Source of the DNA: CAYLHS01 sp964594235
GTDB taxonomy: Bacteria; Actinomycetota; Acidimicrobiia; Spongiisociales; UBA4744
Direction: 5' to 3'
Assembly (NCBI GenBank): GCA_964594235.1
Contig: CAZQMF010000001.1
Span: 43,805-107,804, forward strand
DNA: 64,000 nucleotides
Every line of letters begins with the position of its first letter. Positions within the stretch are counted from its first letter, which is position 1. The notes beneath the pieces were generated by a model. That model was not told the origin of the DNA, made no database searches, and saw only the letters and a program-made list of their open reading frames with translations. The position numbers and the translations under genes are program-made. Shown piece by piece: positions 40,320-48,456 of this stretch.

Positions 40320-40455
40320 CCAGAATGCCGACGGGGAGGGCGACGTCCCTCCCCGTCCGTTCGGGTTTCGAACAATCGTCGTGTTGATCGCCCTCTACCT
40401 CGGGTACCGGGTCGTGCAGGGCATCGTGTGGGCGGTCCACCGGCTGGGGGGATGA
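40297..40455 (+). CDS. Small single-pass membrane protein overlapping DUF35 gene
   Basis: ATG 40297 to TGA 40455, 52 residues, starting 23 bp before the preceding stop in another frame. A polar, acidic N-terminus (STSSLPDQNADGEGDVPPRP) is followed by a transmembrane helix (TIVVLIALYLGYRVVQGIVW) and AVHRLGG. Codon third positions stay GC-rich, supporting translation. It is too short for most gene callers; no family recognised. Confidence 0.45.
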   Translation: MSTSSLPDQNADGEGDVPPRPFGFRTIVVLIALYLGYRVVQGIVWAVHRLGG

Positions 40456-40473
40456 CGTCTGGGATAGCGACGG

Positions 40474-40479
40474 TATCAT
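40474..40479 (+). promoter_or_regulatory. Candidate -10 element for tRNA-Pro
   Basis: TATCAT lies 10 bp upstream of the mature tRNA 5' end, the spacing expected for a tRNA promoter with a short 5' leader. The -35 region is weak. Confidence 0.35.
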
Positions 40480-40489
40480 TCGAACTCTT

Positions 40490-40567
40490 CGGGCTGTGGC
40501 GCAGCTTGGTTAGCGCGCTTGACTGGGGGTCAAGAGGTCGCCGGTTCAAATCCGGCCAGCCCGACCA
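40490..40567 (+). tRNA. tRNA-Pro (anticodon GGG), CCA encoded
   Basis: A full cloverleaf is visible. The acceptor stem CGGGCTG pairs perfectly with CAGCCCG, followed by A73 and an encoded CCA. The D arm is GCGCAGCTTGGTTAGCGC, the anticodon stem CTTGA/TCAAG encloses the loop CTGGGGG with anticodon GGG, and the T arm is GCCGGTTCAAATCCGGC. It reads CCC and CCU proline codons. The T-loop TTCAAAT supplies T54 and A58, the positions modified by the thiolation/TrmI module at 3-5 kb. Confidence 0.97.
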
Positions 40568-40574
40568 AGTCTGG

Positions 40575-40615
40575 TGAGGCCGGCTGTGGGCCGTAACGGC
40601 GCGAAGCCGGCCTCA
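40575..40615 (+). terminator. Strong hairpin after tRNA-Pro
   Basis: TGAGGCCGGCT (40575-40585) is perfectly complementary to AGCCGGCCTCA (40605-40615), 11 bp. The loop contains a nested GCCGT/ACGGC stem (40590-40600). It starts 8 nt after the CCA end. There is no T-tract, as is common for actinobacterial terminators, so termination is inferred from position and stability. Confidence 0.55.
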
Positions 40616-40670
40616 GAACGTACCGACGCGCGGCTCCCGCGGTCAGGCTCGATCTGGGTAACATTGACAT

Positions 40671-40922
40671 ATGGAACGTTTCGACGTTGGGGCCGTCGTC
40701 AAGCTCGACCGGGGAGTAGGGGTGGTCACCGTGCCGATCAGCGATCAGGCAGCGGGCCACGTACTGACCATGCGTGACGGTCATCTCGTGGGGATGCCCG
40801 TCGATCTCGGAGACATCATGGGGGCTGACGAGGCAAGCGAAGGGTTCGCACAGCTTGCCTACCAGATGATCAGACTTGGGAGTGCGGTGATTGAACAACG
40901 CCTTCTCGTGTACCGCCGCTGA
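40671..40922 (+). CDS. Hypothetical protein between tRNA-Pro and oligopeptide transporter
   Basis: This encodes 83 residues from ATG 40671. The N-terminal half is beta-rich with Gly and Val (VGAVVKLDRGVGVVTVPISD), the C-terminal half helical (EGFAQLAYQMIRLGSAVIEQ). GC-rich third codon positions support coding. It has no Cys, no membrane segment and no recognised family. The 170 bp that follow it are non-coding and should contain the transporter promoter. Confidence 0.6.
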   Translation: MERFDVGAVVKLDRGVGVVTVPISDQAAGHVLTMRDGHLVGMPVDLGDIMGADEASEGFAQLAYQMIRLGSAVIEQRLLVYRR

Positions 40923-41092
40923 GTTCGCTCGAGTCTGCACATGTTCCTTGCGCCGATCGGTTGGCAAATGATGGGCCGGTGCTGTTGGCGATGCTCATCG
41001 CGAGGGCTAACCTTTGACCAGTTCCCGAGAGCTGTCGTGAAGGCAGCTCCGGCGAACATGAAGGAATGGGAAAACCTACGGAGGGTTGTACT

Positions 41093-43105
41093 GTGAGAAA
41101 ATCACGGAGACTCTGGACGTGGATCGCGGTCGTGGCGCTGTTGGCGCTCGTCGCTGCGGCCTGCGGCCAGGGAACCACCACTGAGTCCACCACTACCACG
41201 GAAGCAGGCGCAACGACGACGACCGCAGCAAGCGGTGCGACGACGACCACGGCTGCCACCGGCAGTGCGGGCTTTACATACAAGCTTGGCATTTTCGAGG
41301 ATCTGACAACGGACAACTACTGGTCCTACTTGGACGCAGAGTCGTCGGTGTGGAACGGATACGTTCTCGGAAACCAGCACACATCACTATTCACGCTGGC
41401 CGCGCCGTCGTGGCAGCTCGTGCCCGGCATCGCGGAAGGCGCTCCTGAAGCAGCCGTGCAAGAGGGTGACGTCTGGACTGTGACTCAGACCTTGCGTCAG
41501 GGTTTCATGTGGTCGGACGGGCAGCCGGTGACGGCCAACGACTTCGTGTTCACGTGGGACACGGGTACGCAGCTTGGCGTCGGTGGCAACTGGTCGACCA
41601 GCCTGGCCCAGTACCAGCCTGACGATCCCGCAACGACGGATGTCGATGAGACGGTCGACGGTGTGATCAAGGTTGAAGCGGTGGACGACTACACCGTCAA
41701 GATCACCTTCTCATCCGATCCTGGGCTGGCGATTTGGCAGTTCGGCATTGGACTCATGCCGATCATGCCACAGCAGTTCTGGCAGTCCGTGGCCGACGAG
41801 GCAGCAGCCTCGGACGATCCCGCGAAGACGCTCGAAGCTGCGTCCGGTGAGGGAGAGCCCTCCGCTGGAGCGTTCATCTACGACAGCCGGGAGCCTGGTG
41901 CGTTCGCGAAGAACGTTGCCAACCCGGACAGCTACTACAACGGCACGACGTACAAGTTCTACAGCGACGGTACGTTCGAGCAGGTGAACGACGCCAAGGG
42001 CTTCGACGAGATGTACGACGGCACGGGAACCGGCGACGTGACCCTCCAGTACACGGATGGACCGTACGCCAAGGACGTGATCTACTCGATCTACTCGGAC
42101 CAGAACGCCGCCATCCTTGCGCTGAAGAGTGGCGACATTCAGTTCATGCTCAACCCGAGCGGTCTGAACACTGGCCTGAAGAACGAAGTGCTCGGCTCGC
42201 CCGAGCTGACCCTGATCGCGAACGCCTCGAACGGTTTCCGCTACCTGTCGTTCAACATGAGGAAGTCCCCGATGAGTTTCCTGGGCTTCCGGCAGGCGAT
42301 CGCGTGCTTGACGAACAAGGAGTTCCTCCAGACGTTGCTCGGTGGGGCGATCATCCCCACGTACAGCACGGTGCCCGAGGGCAACACCGCCTGGGCGAAC
42401 CCGGATGTGCAGCAGATCTGCAAGGGCATGGACGAAGAGGCCAGGTTCAACCAGGCGCTTCAGTACATGACGGATGCAGGCTTCACCTGGGACGTGACTC
42501 CGCAGTGGGATCCAGACAACCTGGACCTCATGGCTGGAACCGGTACCGGACTGAAGGACCCGAACGGCAAGGCAGTTCCGAGTCTCGAGCTGCTGGCTCC
42601 CGGACCCGGCTACGACCCGCTTCGGTCGACGACGGCCATCTGGATCGCCCAGTGGGCGAGCTGGCTCGGCATTCCGCTCGAGGCGAACGCGACCGGTTTC
42701 AACGTGATCGTTGACAAGGTCTTCGCCGAAGGCGACGGCGCTCTCGACTGGGACATGTACATCCTCGGATGGGGTCTCGGCAACCCGGCGCTGCCTGACT
42801 TTCTGCCGGCCTTCTTCGCTTCATGGCAGGACTCGGCTACTGGCGGATTCAACACGCCTGGCTACAACAACGCCGACTTCGACGCACTCGCGAAGGAGTT
42901 CCTGGCCGCAACCGATATCGACTCGGCGAAGGCGGCTGTGAAGGCGATGGACCAGAACGTCGTTGAGAACCTCCCGTACGAGGTGCTGTTCTCGACGCCG
43001 ATCCTGGAGGCCTACAACAACACTCTGGTGTTCCCCTTCAGCGATGTGCTGGATGGCCTGCAAACGCTGAACGGCATGCCTGCAGACGTGAACGTCGCCC
43101 AGTAG
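41093..43105 (+). CDS. Oligopeptide ABC transporter substrate-binding lipoprotein
   Basis: This encodes 670 residues from GTG 41093, chosen for the GGAGGG seven bases upstream and the signal peptide that follows (KSRRLWTWIAVVALLALVAA). The lipobox VAAACG puts the lipid on the Cys at about 24. A Thr-rich linker (about 28-55) precedes a SBP_bac_5 domain: RQGFMWSDGQPVTANDFVFT is the family signature, and SFNMRKSPMSFLGFRQAI is the hinge block. It captures peptides or other solutes outside the membrane. Longer than usual (about 540-600). It is first in a five-gene transport operon and is followed by a strong hairpin. Confidence 0.93.
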   Translation: MRKSRRLWTWIAVVALLALVAAACGQGTTTESTTTTEAGATTTTAASGATTTTAATGSAGFTYKLGIFEDLTTDNYWSYLDAESSVWNGYVLGNQHTSLFTLAAPSWQLVPGIAEGAPEAAVQEGDVWTVTQTLRQGFMWSDGQPVTANDFVFTWDTGTQLGVGGNWSTSLAQYQPDDPATTDVDETVDGVIKVEAVDDYTVKITFSSDPGLAIWQFGIGLMPIMPQQFWQSVADEAAASDDPAKTLEAASGEGEPSAGAFIYDSREPGAFAKNVANPDSYYNGTTYKFYSDGTFEQVNDAKGFDEMYDGTGTGDVTLQYTDGPYAKDVIYSIYSDQNAAILALKSGDIQFMLNPSGLNTGLKNEVLGSPELTLIANASNGFRYLSFNMRKSPMSFLGFRQAIACLTNKEFLQTLLGGAIIPTYSTVPEGNTAWANPDVQQICKGMDEEARFNQALQYMTDAGFTWDVTPQWDPDNLDLMAGTGTGLKDPNGKAVPSLELLAPGPGYDPLRSTTAIWIAQWASWLGIPLEANATGFNVIVDKVFAEGDGALDWDMYILGWGLGNPALPDFLPAFFASWQDSATGGFNTPGYNNADFDALAKEFLAATDIDSAKAAVKAMDQNVVENLPYEVLFSTPILEAYNNTLVFPFSDVLDGLQTLNGMPADVNVAQ

Positions 43106-43128
43106 GGGACGTCCACACACGAGAAGCA

Positions 43129-43157
43129 CAAGGGGAGGACCTCTGGTCCTCCCCTTG
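43129..43157 (+). terminator. 13-bp perfect hairpin after the binding-protein gene
   Basis: CAAGGGGAGGACC (43129-43141) pairs without mismatch to GGTCCTCCCCTTG (43145-43157) around a TCT loop. It lies 24 bp after the substrate-binding-protein stop and 52 bp before the permease. Such partial terminators or RNA-stabilising hairpins are known between binding-protein and permease genes and keep the binding protein in excess. There is no T-tract. Confidence 0.65.
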
Positions 43158-43209
43158 TCGTACGTGACGCTGCTAAGGTCCTACCGCCCAAAGCTGAAGA
43201 GGAGGTGAG

Positions 43210-44379
43210 GTGCTCAAGTACGTCGGCAAGCGTATTGCGCAGAGCCTGATCGTCTTCTTGGTGTTCCTCACCGCGACATACTTCCTCCTCCAGGCACAGC
43301 CTGGAGACATCAGTGACCAGTTCCTTTCGAATCCGAAGCTCACGCCGGAGGTCCGCGCCCAATACGCCGAACGGCTCGGACTCACCGGCACGCCTCTTCA
43401 GCAGTACCTGCACTACATGCAGAACTTCGCCACGGGAAATCTGGGCGTTTCGTTCTCCGAGTATCCGAGGCCGGTATGGGACATCCTCAAGGAGAGGGTT
43501 CCGCGAACCGTTGCACTTTTCCTGTTTGCGACGCTGCTGTCGTTCCTGGTGGGTTTCAAGTCGGGCAAGGTCCTGGCGTGGCGACGAGGGAAACGTGGGG
43601 AAAACCTCATCACGGTCGTAGGCGTGTTCTTCCAGACCGTGTTCTACCCGTGGTTCGCGCTCATCATGATTCGAACCTTCTCGTTCAACTTCAAACTGTT
43701 CCCAGGTGGCAAGTTCCTCAATGTGGAGAAGTGGCTCGACAAGCCGAACACCTTCGACGCCAACTCCGTGTTCGAACGGATGCTGTTGACAGCCGCGCTG
43801 CTGGGCCTGACGTTGCTGGCTCTTGAGATCTTCACGCGACGCATGCACAATCGCGTCGTCGGCAGGCGCATCGTATGGGGTGGACGGATCCTGCTGGTGG
43901 GGTTCGCGGTGGTGTGGTGGATGACCGTCTGGTCGGTGATGCTCCCGTACGCGCTCGACATCGGCGACCATCTGATCTTGCCGACGATCACACTGGCATT
44001 GATTGGCTTCGGGGGGACCATGCTCTTGACGAGGGCATCAATGCTGGAAACGTTGCGTGAGGACTACATTCTGACGGCTCGAGCCAAAGGGCTGTCTTCG
44101 AAGACGATCAGGGACCATCACGCTGCCCGAAACGCTCTTCTGCCGGTGACGACCTCGCTGGTGATCAGCCTCGCGTTCCTGATAGGAGGTGGAGTCATCA
44201 CCGAGACGGTGTTCTCGTGGCCGGGCATGGGTCAAACGCTCCTGAGCGCTGCGCTCCAGGAGGACATCCCACTGATCATCGGATCCTTCACGTTCATCGC
44301 CATCCTCGCGCTGGTCGCGCACATCGTCGTCGATATCGCCTACATGTACCTCGATCCGCGCATACGAGTGGGAGACTGA
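43210..44379 (+). CDS. Oligopeptide ABC transporter permease (DppB/OppB type) with extra membrane insert
   Basis: This encodes 389 residues from GTG 43210. N-terminal VGKRIAQSLIVFLVFLTATY and PGDISDQFLSNP match DppB/OppB. The cytoplasmic EAA loop is LTARAKGLSSKTIRDHHAAR with the conserved G, which contacts the ATPases. WPGMGQTLLSAALQEDIPLI completes the C-terminal block. Residues about 170-250 contain two extra hydrophobic segments and a basic loop between LFPGGKF and DHLILPT, absent from typical 300-340-residue members. It forms the channel with the next gene. Confidence 0.92.
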   Translation: MLKYVGKRIAQSLIVFLVFLTATYFLLQAQPGDISDQFLSNPKLTPEVRAQYAERLGLTGTPLQQYLHYMQNFATGNLGVSFSEYPRPVWDILKERVPRTVALFLFATLLSFLVGFKSGKVLAWRRGKRGENLITVVGVFFQTVFYPWFALIMIRTFSFNFKLFPGGKFLNVEKWLDKPNTFDANSVFERMLLTAALLGLTLLALEIFTRRMHNRVVGRRIVWGGRILLVGFAVVWWMTVWSVMLPYALDIGDHLILPTITLALIGFGGTMLLTRASMLETLREDYILTARAKGLSSKTIRDHHAARNALLPVTTSLVISLAFLIGGGVITETVFSWPGMGQTLLSAALQEDIPLIIGSFTFIAILALVAHIVVDIAYMYLDPRIRVGD

Positions 44380-44382
44380 CCA

Positions 44383-45459
44383 ATGAGCCTGCCTGATCTA
44401 CGCGAAGGCGCCGTTGCCGCTCCGGAGGAAGCACTCTGGAGGATTCGACTTCGTCTGGCATGGCGGGGGTTCAGGAAGGGGTGGTCTTCCTTCGTTTCCA
44501 ACCGTATCGGCATCGTCGGATTGTCGATCATCGTGCTCTACGGGCTCATGGCGCTCGCGCACCCGATCCTCATGCACACGGTGTGGGATCCCAGGATCTA
44601 TGACCCGGTCATCGGCTACGACGCCCCCGTTACGCAGAAGCTCATCGTTCCGGACAACGAGGTGACCGATCCGACAACGCAGATCGACCTGTTCAGTGCT
44701 CGGCTCCAGAACCCGCTGCTCAAGGTCGGGGACACTCTGGATGTGTCTGAGCAGCCCGCACGGCCGTCACGAGAGCACCTGCTCGGTACGGACCCTCTCG
44801 GCCGTGATGTACTGTCGCAGCTCATGTACTCGACGAGGGCAGCCTTCATACTGGGCATCGTCGCGGCACTGGTGACCGTTGGCATCGGCACGACCGTCGG
44901 TTCAGTGTCTGCGTTCTTCGGCGGAATCGTCGACACGATGTTCATGCGGCTCGCGGACCTGATCATCCTGGTGCCCTTCTTGCCTATCCTCATCGTGCTC
45001 TCCGCACTGTTCCACTTCGAACTCCTCCACCTCGCAATCCTCATCGGGGTACTGTCCGGGTTCGGTGGAACAGCCATCATCCTGAAGTCCCAGGCGCTCT
45101 CCGTATCTGTCAAGCCGTTCATCGACGCCGCCCGGGTCGCCGGCGGAGGGAGAATGCACCTCATCTTCCGCCACGTCATCCCCAACGTGCTGCCGTTGAG
45201 CTTCCTCTACATGATGTTCTCGGTAACCGACGCCATCTCGAGCGAGGCCACCTTGTCGTTCCTCGGCCTGCTCAATATCAACATGAGCTGGGGCATCATG
45301 ATCTACACAGCGAACTCCCAGGGCTACCTCCTCTCGAGCGCGAGCTACTGGTGGCTCCTGCTTCCTGCCGGGATGTCGGTCACGCTGCTCGCGGGTTCCT
45401 TCTACCTGGTGGGACGTGCCATGGATGAGATCGTCAACCCCAGACTCAGGAGACGCTGA
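44383..45459 (+). CDS. Oligopeptide ABC transporter permease (DppC/OppC type)
   Basis: This encodes 358 residues, 3 bp after the first permease. N-terminal SFVSNRIGIVGLSIIVLYGL is the OppC_N helix. The conserved EHLLGTDPLGRDVLSQLMYS motif precedes five helices, and the EAA loop is DAARVAGGGRMHLIFRHVIP. An approximately 60-residue extracytoplasmic segment (DPRIYDPVIGYDAPVTQKLI onward) between TM1 and the LGTD motif is longer than usual. It heterodimerises with the preceding permease. Confidence 0.93.
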   Translation: MSLPDLREGAVAAPEEALWRIRLRLAWRGFRKGWSSFVSNRIGIVGLSIIVLYGLMALAHPILMHTVWDPRIYDPVIGYDAPVTQKLIVPDNEVTDPTTQIDLFSARLQNPLLKVGDTLDVSEQPARPSREHLLGTDPLGRDVLSQLMYSTRAAFILGIVAALVTVGIGTTVGSVSAFFGGIVDTMFMRLADLIILVPFLPILIVLSALFHFELLHLAILIGVLSGFGGTAIILKSQALSVSVKPFIDAARVAGGGRMHLIFRHVIPNVLPLSFLYMMFSVTDAISSEATLSFLGLLNINMSWGIMIYTANSQGYLLSSASYWWLLLPAGMSVTLLAGSFYLVGRAMDEIVNPRLRRR

Positions 45460-45463
45460 TCCG

Positions 45464-46480
45464 ATGAGCCTCGACCAACGGGCGTTCGTCGCCAAACCCG
45501 TCCTCGATGTGCAACACCTGACCATGCACTACGCCGTCAAAGAGGGCGAGGTGCGAGCGGTCGACGATGTGAGCTTCACCCTCGCGGAAGGCGAAGCGCT
45601 CGGACTGGTGGGAGAGTCGGGATGCGGGAAGACGTCGATCGCGATGACGCTCATCCGTCTTCTGTCCGACAACGCCCGCATCGTGGACGGGAAGGTCATA
45701 CTCGTCGGCACCGACGTCGCAAGGCTGACCGACGACCAGATGCGCAAGCACCGCTGGAGTGACATCTCCATGGTGTTCCAAGGCGCGATGAATGCGTGGA
45801 ACCCGGTCTACAAGGTCGGTGATCAGATCTGGGAAGCGATGGAACAGCATTTCCCGGACATGCTGGAGACCGAAGGGCGCGAGCGGATTGCCGAGCTGTT
45901 CGAGCTCGTGGGTTTGGCACCCGTGATGATGGACAGGTATCCACACGAGTTCTCAGGCGGGATGCGGCAGCGGGCCATCATTGCGATGGCACTCTCGTGC
46001 GATCCGAAGATCATCATCGCCGACGAGCCGACAACCGCACTGGATGTCATCGTTCAGGACCAGATCCTGCGCGAGCTGAAGCACGTGCAAGAAGCTCTCG
46101 GCATGGCGATCATCTACATCTCACACGACGTGGCCGTCATCGCCGAAGTGAGCGACAGGATCGGCGTCATGTATGCGGGGAAACTCGTCGAGTTGGGCCC
46201 TACCGACGAAGTATTCCCGCATCCGAAGCATCCGTACACGTACCTCCTGCTCGCGTCCACGCCGAGTGTCAAGGGACCCAGAAGGAAGCTGGCTCCGCTG
46301 GAGGGAGAGCCGCCAGACCTGCTGAAGCCCCCGACCGGCTGCCGCTTCCATCCGAGATGCCCGTGGGCCACCGAGATTTGCAGCACCGATGAGCCTCCAT
46401 TCAAGGAGTTGTCTGAAGGTCACCGTGTTGCGTGCTGGCACTCGGAGGAGGTTCCGGCGCTCGGGAGGTTGGAGGCATGA
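45464..46480 (+). CDS. Oligopeptide ABC transporter ATPase (DppD/OppD type)
   Basis: This encodes 338 residues from ATG 45464. Walker A GLVGESGCGKTSIAMTLIR, Q-loop MVFQGAMNAWNPV, signature EFSGGMRQRAIIAMAL, Walker B IIIADEPTTALDV and the H-loop ISHDVAVIA are intact. The C-terminal oligopeptide/dipeptide domain has GCRFHPRCPWATEIC, the Cys-rich motif that binds an Fe-S cluster in some homologues. It powers transport with the next ATPase. Confidence 0.94.
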   Translation: MSLDQRAFVAKPVLDVQHLTMHYAVKEGEVRAVDDVSFTLAEGEALGLVGESGCGKTSIAMTLIRLLSDNARIVDGKVILVGTDVARLTDDQMRKHRWSDISMVFQGAMNAWNPVYKVGDQIWEAMEQHFPDMLETEGRERIAELFELVGLAPVMMDRYPHEFSGGMRQRAIIAMALSCDPKIIIADEPTTALDVIVQDQILRELKHVQEALGMAIIYISHDVAVIAEVSDRIGVMYAGKLVELGPTDEVFPHPKHPYTYLLLASTPSVKGPRRKLAPLEGEPPDLLKPPTGCRFHPRCPWATEICSTDEPPFKELSEGHRVACWHSEEVPALGRLEA

Positions 46481-47487
46481 CCGCCAACGGCAAACGCCCG
46501 CTCGTCAAGGTGGAGAACCTCGAGAAGCTGTTCCCCGTCGGTCGTGGCATCTTCAAGCGAGCTCACCAGTTCATCCACGCGGTCGACGGCGTTTCGTTCG
46601 AGATCGCGTCAGGAGAGAGCCTCGGGTTGGTGGGGGAGTCCGGCTCGGGCAAGACGACGACGGGACGTGTCCTCGCCCGGCTCGAGCACAACACGGGAGG
46701 ATCGATCCAGCTGCAGGACGGCGACCAGATGCTGGACGTGTCCGACATCGGCAAGGACGGGATGAAGCGCTTTCGACGTCGCGTCCAGATGATCTTCCAG
46801 GACCCCTACGAGTCTATGAATCCGAGGCGGACGATCTACGACACGATCGCCGAACCGCTCCAGGTGCAGGGGATCGGGCGGCTTCCGGAGCGCGAACAGC
46901 GGGTCGCCGAACTCCTGGAGATGGTGGGCCTCGCACCGGCCGAGAGCTTCTTGTTCCGCTACCCGCACGAGCTGTCCGGTGGACAGCGGCAACGGGTCGC
47001 CATCGCTCGTGCCCTCGTGATCGATCCGGTGTTCGTGGTCGCCGACGAGCCCACCTCGATGCTGGACGTCAGCATCCGAATCTCGATCATGGACATCATG
47101 CTCAAGCTGGCGGAGGAGTTCGGAGTCTCTTACCTCTACATCACTCACGACCTTGCCGTCGCAAGGTACATGTGCGACCGCATCGCCGTCATGTACCTCG
47201 GCAAGATCGTCGAGATCGCACCAACCGAGGAACTTCTTGCGAGTCCGCTTCACCCCTATACACGAGCGCTGCTGTCGGCCGTGCCGGTACCCGACCCGAG
47301 CTACACGCGACCGGATGTCGAGATTCAGGGCGGTATCACCAAGGCCATCGACCCGGAGCCCGTGTGCCGCTTCTTGGACCGGTGTCCCTGGGCGACGGAA
47401 CACTGTCGCACGAACGACCATCCGCAGCTGGTCGAGATGGAGCCCGGGCATTTCGTCTCCTGCTATGTCGTGGAGCAGAGCCGCTGA
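46477..47487 (+). CDS. Oligopeptide ABC transporter ATPase (DppF/OppF type)
   Basis: This encodes 336 residues from ATG 46477, with GGAGG just upstream and an overlap with the previous stop (ATGA). Walker A GLVGESGSGKTTTGRVLARL, MIFQDPYESMNPRRTIYDTI (the OppF-type Q-loop), signature ELSGGQRQRVAIARAL, Walker B VFVVADEPTSMLD, ITHDLAVARYMCDRIAVMYL. The C-terminal CRFLDRCPWATEHC motif repeats that of its partner. It is last in the transporter operon; its stop overlaps the inferred CTG start of the phosphatidyltransferase. Confidence 0.94.
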   Translation: MTANGKRPLVKVENLEKLFPVGRGIFKRAHQFIHAVDGVSFEIASGESLGLVGESGSGKTTTGRVLARLEHNTGGSIQLQDGDQMLDVSDIGKDGMKRFRRRVQMIFQDPYESMNPRRTIYDTIAEPLQVQGIGRLPEREQRVAELLEMVGLAPAESFLFRYPHELSGGQRQRVAIARALVIDPVFVVADEPTSMLDVSIRISIMDIMLKLAEEFGVSYLYITHDLAVARYMCDRIAVMYLGKIVEIAPTEELLASPLHPYTRALLSAVPVPDPSYTRPDVEIQGGITKAIDPEPVCRFLDRCPWATEHCRTNDHPQLVEMEPGHFVSCYVVEQSR

Positions 47488-48014
47488 TCCTCACCATCCC
47501 GAACCTTGTCTCCACCGTGCGCCTGATCGGCGTTGGGGTGTTCGCGTGGTTCGTCTTCGGGAGGAGTGAGTACGCCGTGGCCGGATGGCTCTTGCTGGGG
47601 ATAGGGTGGACGGACTGGATCGACGGCTTCCTGGCTCGGCGTCTCCATCAGGTCTCCGAACTCGGGAAGATCCTCGATCCGTTGGCCGACCGGCTGGCGA
47701 TCGTCACGGCGGTCGTCGGGGGAATGGTGGTGGGGGTAATCCCGCTTGTGTTGGGCATTGGCATCGCCGTACGGGAACTCGGCGTAGGGATCGGTTCGAT
47801 CATCGTGGCGAGCAGCGGTGGCAAGATCGAGGTGCGCTGGCTCGGGAAGCTCGCGACGTTCATCCTGTATGGGGCGATTCCCGCGTTCTACGTAGCTCAG
47901 GGTGACTTCATCCCCACTGTGTTTCTCGCCATGGCGTGGGTGTTCGGCGTGATCGGACTGGTCCTCTACTGGTGGGTTGCCTGGCTGTACGCCCGGGACC
48001 TGTGGGCGCGGTAA
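47484..48014 (+). CDS. pgsA: CDP-alcohol phosphatidyltransferase (PgsA-like), inferred CTG start
   Basis: This encodes 176 residues. The CDP-alcohol signature DWIDGFLARR...LGKILDPLADRL matches D-x2-D-G-x2-A-R-x8-G-x3-D-x3-D. The N-terminal ILTIPNLVSTVRLIGV is the conserved beginning of PgsA-type enzymes but precedes any ATG, GTG or TTG in frame; CTG 47484 fits, overlapping the upstream TGA (CTGA) with GGAG 8 nt before. Four to six helices follow. It transfers a phosphatidyl group from CDP-diacylglycerol to an alcohol such as glycerol-3-phosphate. Position before gcvH resembles pgsA2 (Rv1822). Confidence 0.88.
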   Translation: MILTIPNLVSTVRLIGVGVFAWFVFGRSEYAVAGWLLLGIGWTDWIDGFLARRLHQVSELGKILDPLADRLAIVTAVVGGMVVGVIPLVLGIGIAVRELGVGIGSIIVASSGGKIEVRWLGKLATFILYGAIPAFYVAQGDFIPTVFLAMAWVFGVIGLVLYWWVAWLYARDLWAR

Positions 48015-48039
48015 GCTCGGTTCGACGAGAGGAGCGTTC

Positions 48040-48426
48040 ATGCAGGTTGCATCCGACAGGCGGTACTCACAGGACCACGAGTGGGCACTCATGGACGCCG
48101 ACGGCAGGGTGCGGATCGGGATCAGCGACTTTGCGCAGGACGCGCTGGGAGACATCGTCTACGTGGAGCTACCCGAGGTAGGCCGTTCATTCGCCGTCGG
48201 TGACTCGATGTGCGAGGTGGAGTCGACAAAGTCGGTTTCCGATGTCTTCGCGCCGGTGGCGGGGACTGTCGAAGATGTCAACGCGGCACTGACCGATCGG
48301 CCGGAGCTCCTGAACGCAGATCCGTACGGTGAGGGGTGGATCGCTGTTATTGCTCCGTCTGATCCCGACGAGTACGGACAACTCATGGACTCCGTCGCAT
48401 ACGAGGGGTTGATCGCCGGGGCCTGA
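48040..48426 (+). CDS. gcvH: Glycine cleavage system H protein
   Basis: This encodes 128 residues from ATG 48040, preceded by GAGAGGAG. The lipoyl-lysine lies in EVESTKSVSDVFAPV; DHEWALMDADGRVRIGISDF and LGDIVYVELPEVG are the typical N-terminal blocks. H carries the aminomethyl arm between the P, T and L proteins. P and T are 6-8 kb downstream; no lipoamide dehydrogenase is in the window. The gcvH-FHA-merR order equals Rv1826-Rv1828. Confidence 0.95.
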   Translation: MQVASDRRYSQDHEWALMDADGRVRIGISDFAQDALGDIVYVELPEVGRSFAVGDSMCEVESTKSVSDVFAPVAGTVEDVNAALTDRPELLNADPYGEGWIAVIAPSDPDEYGQLMDSVAYEGLIAGA

Positions 48427-48443
48427 GGGCGACTGGAGCCCGC

Positions 48444-48449
48444 TACGAT
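48444..48449 (+). promoter_or_regulatory. Candidate -10 for leaderless FHA-gene mRNA
   Basis: TACGAT ends 7 nt before ATG 48457. The spacing supports leaderless transcription starting at the ATG and favours it over GTG 48454. Confidence 0.4.
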
Positions 48450-48456
48450 ACGAGTG

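Noticed and set aside
41140..41270. Thr-rich ACC/ACG repeats as a tandem DNA repeat or phase-variable tract
   Set aside because: The repeats are irregular and encode the Thr/Ala linker after the lipobox; ordinary low-complexity lipoprotein linker.
46389..47483. Upstream part of the frame that contains the phosphatidyltransferase
   Set aside because: The frame is open for hundreds of codons but overlaps the OppF-type ATPase gene in another frame; only the part from CTG 47484 has family similarity.
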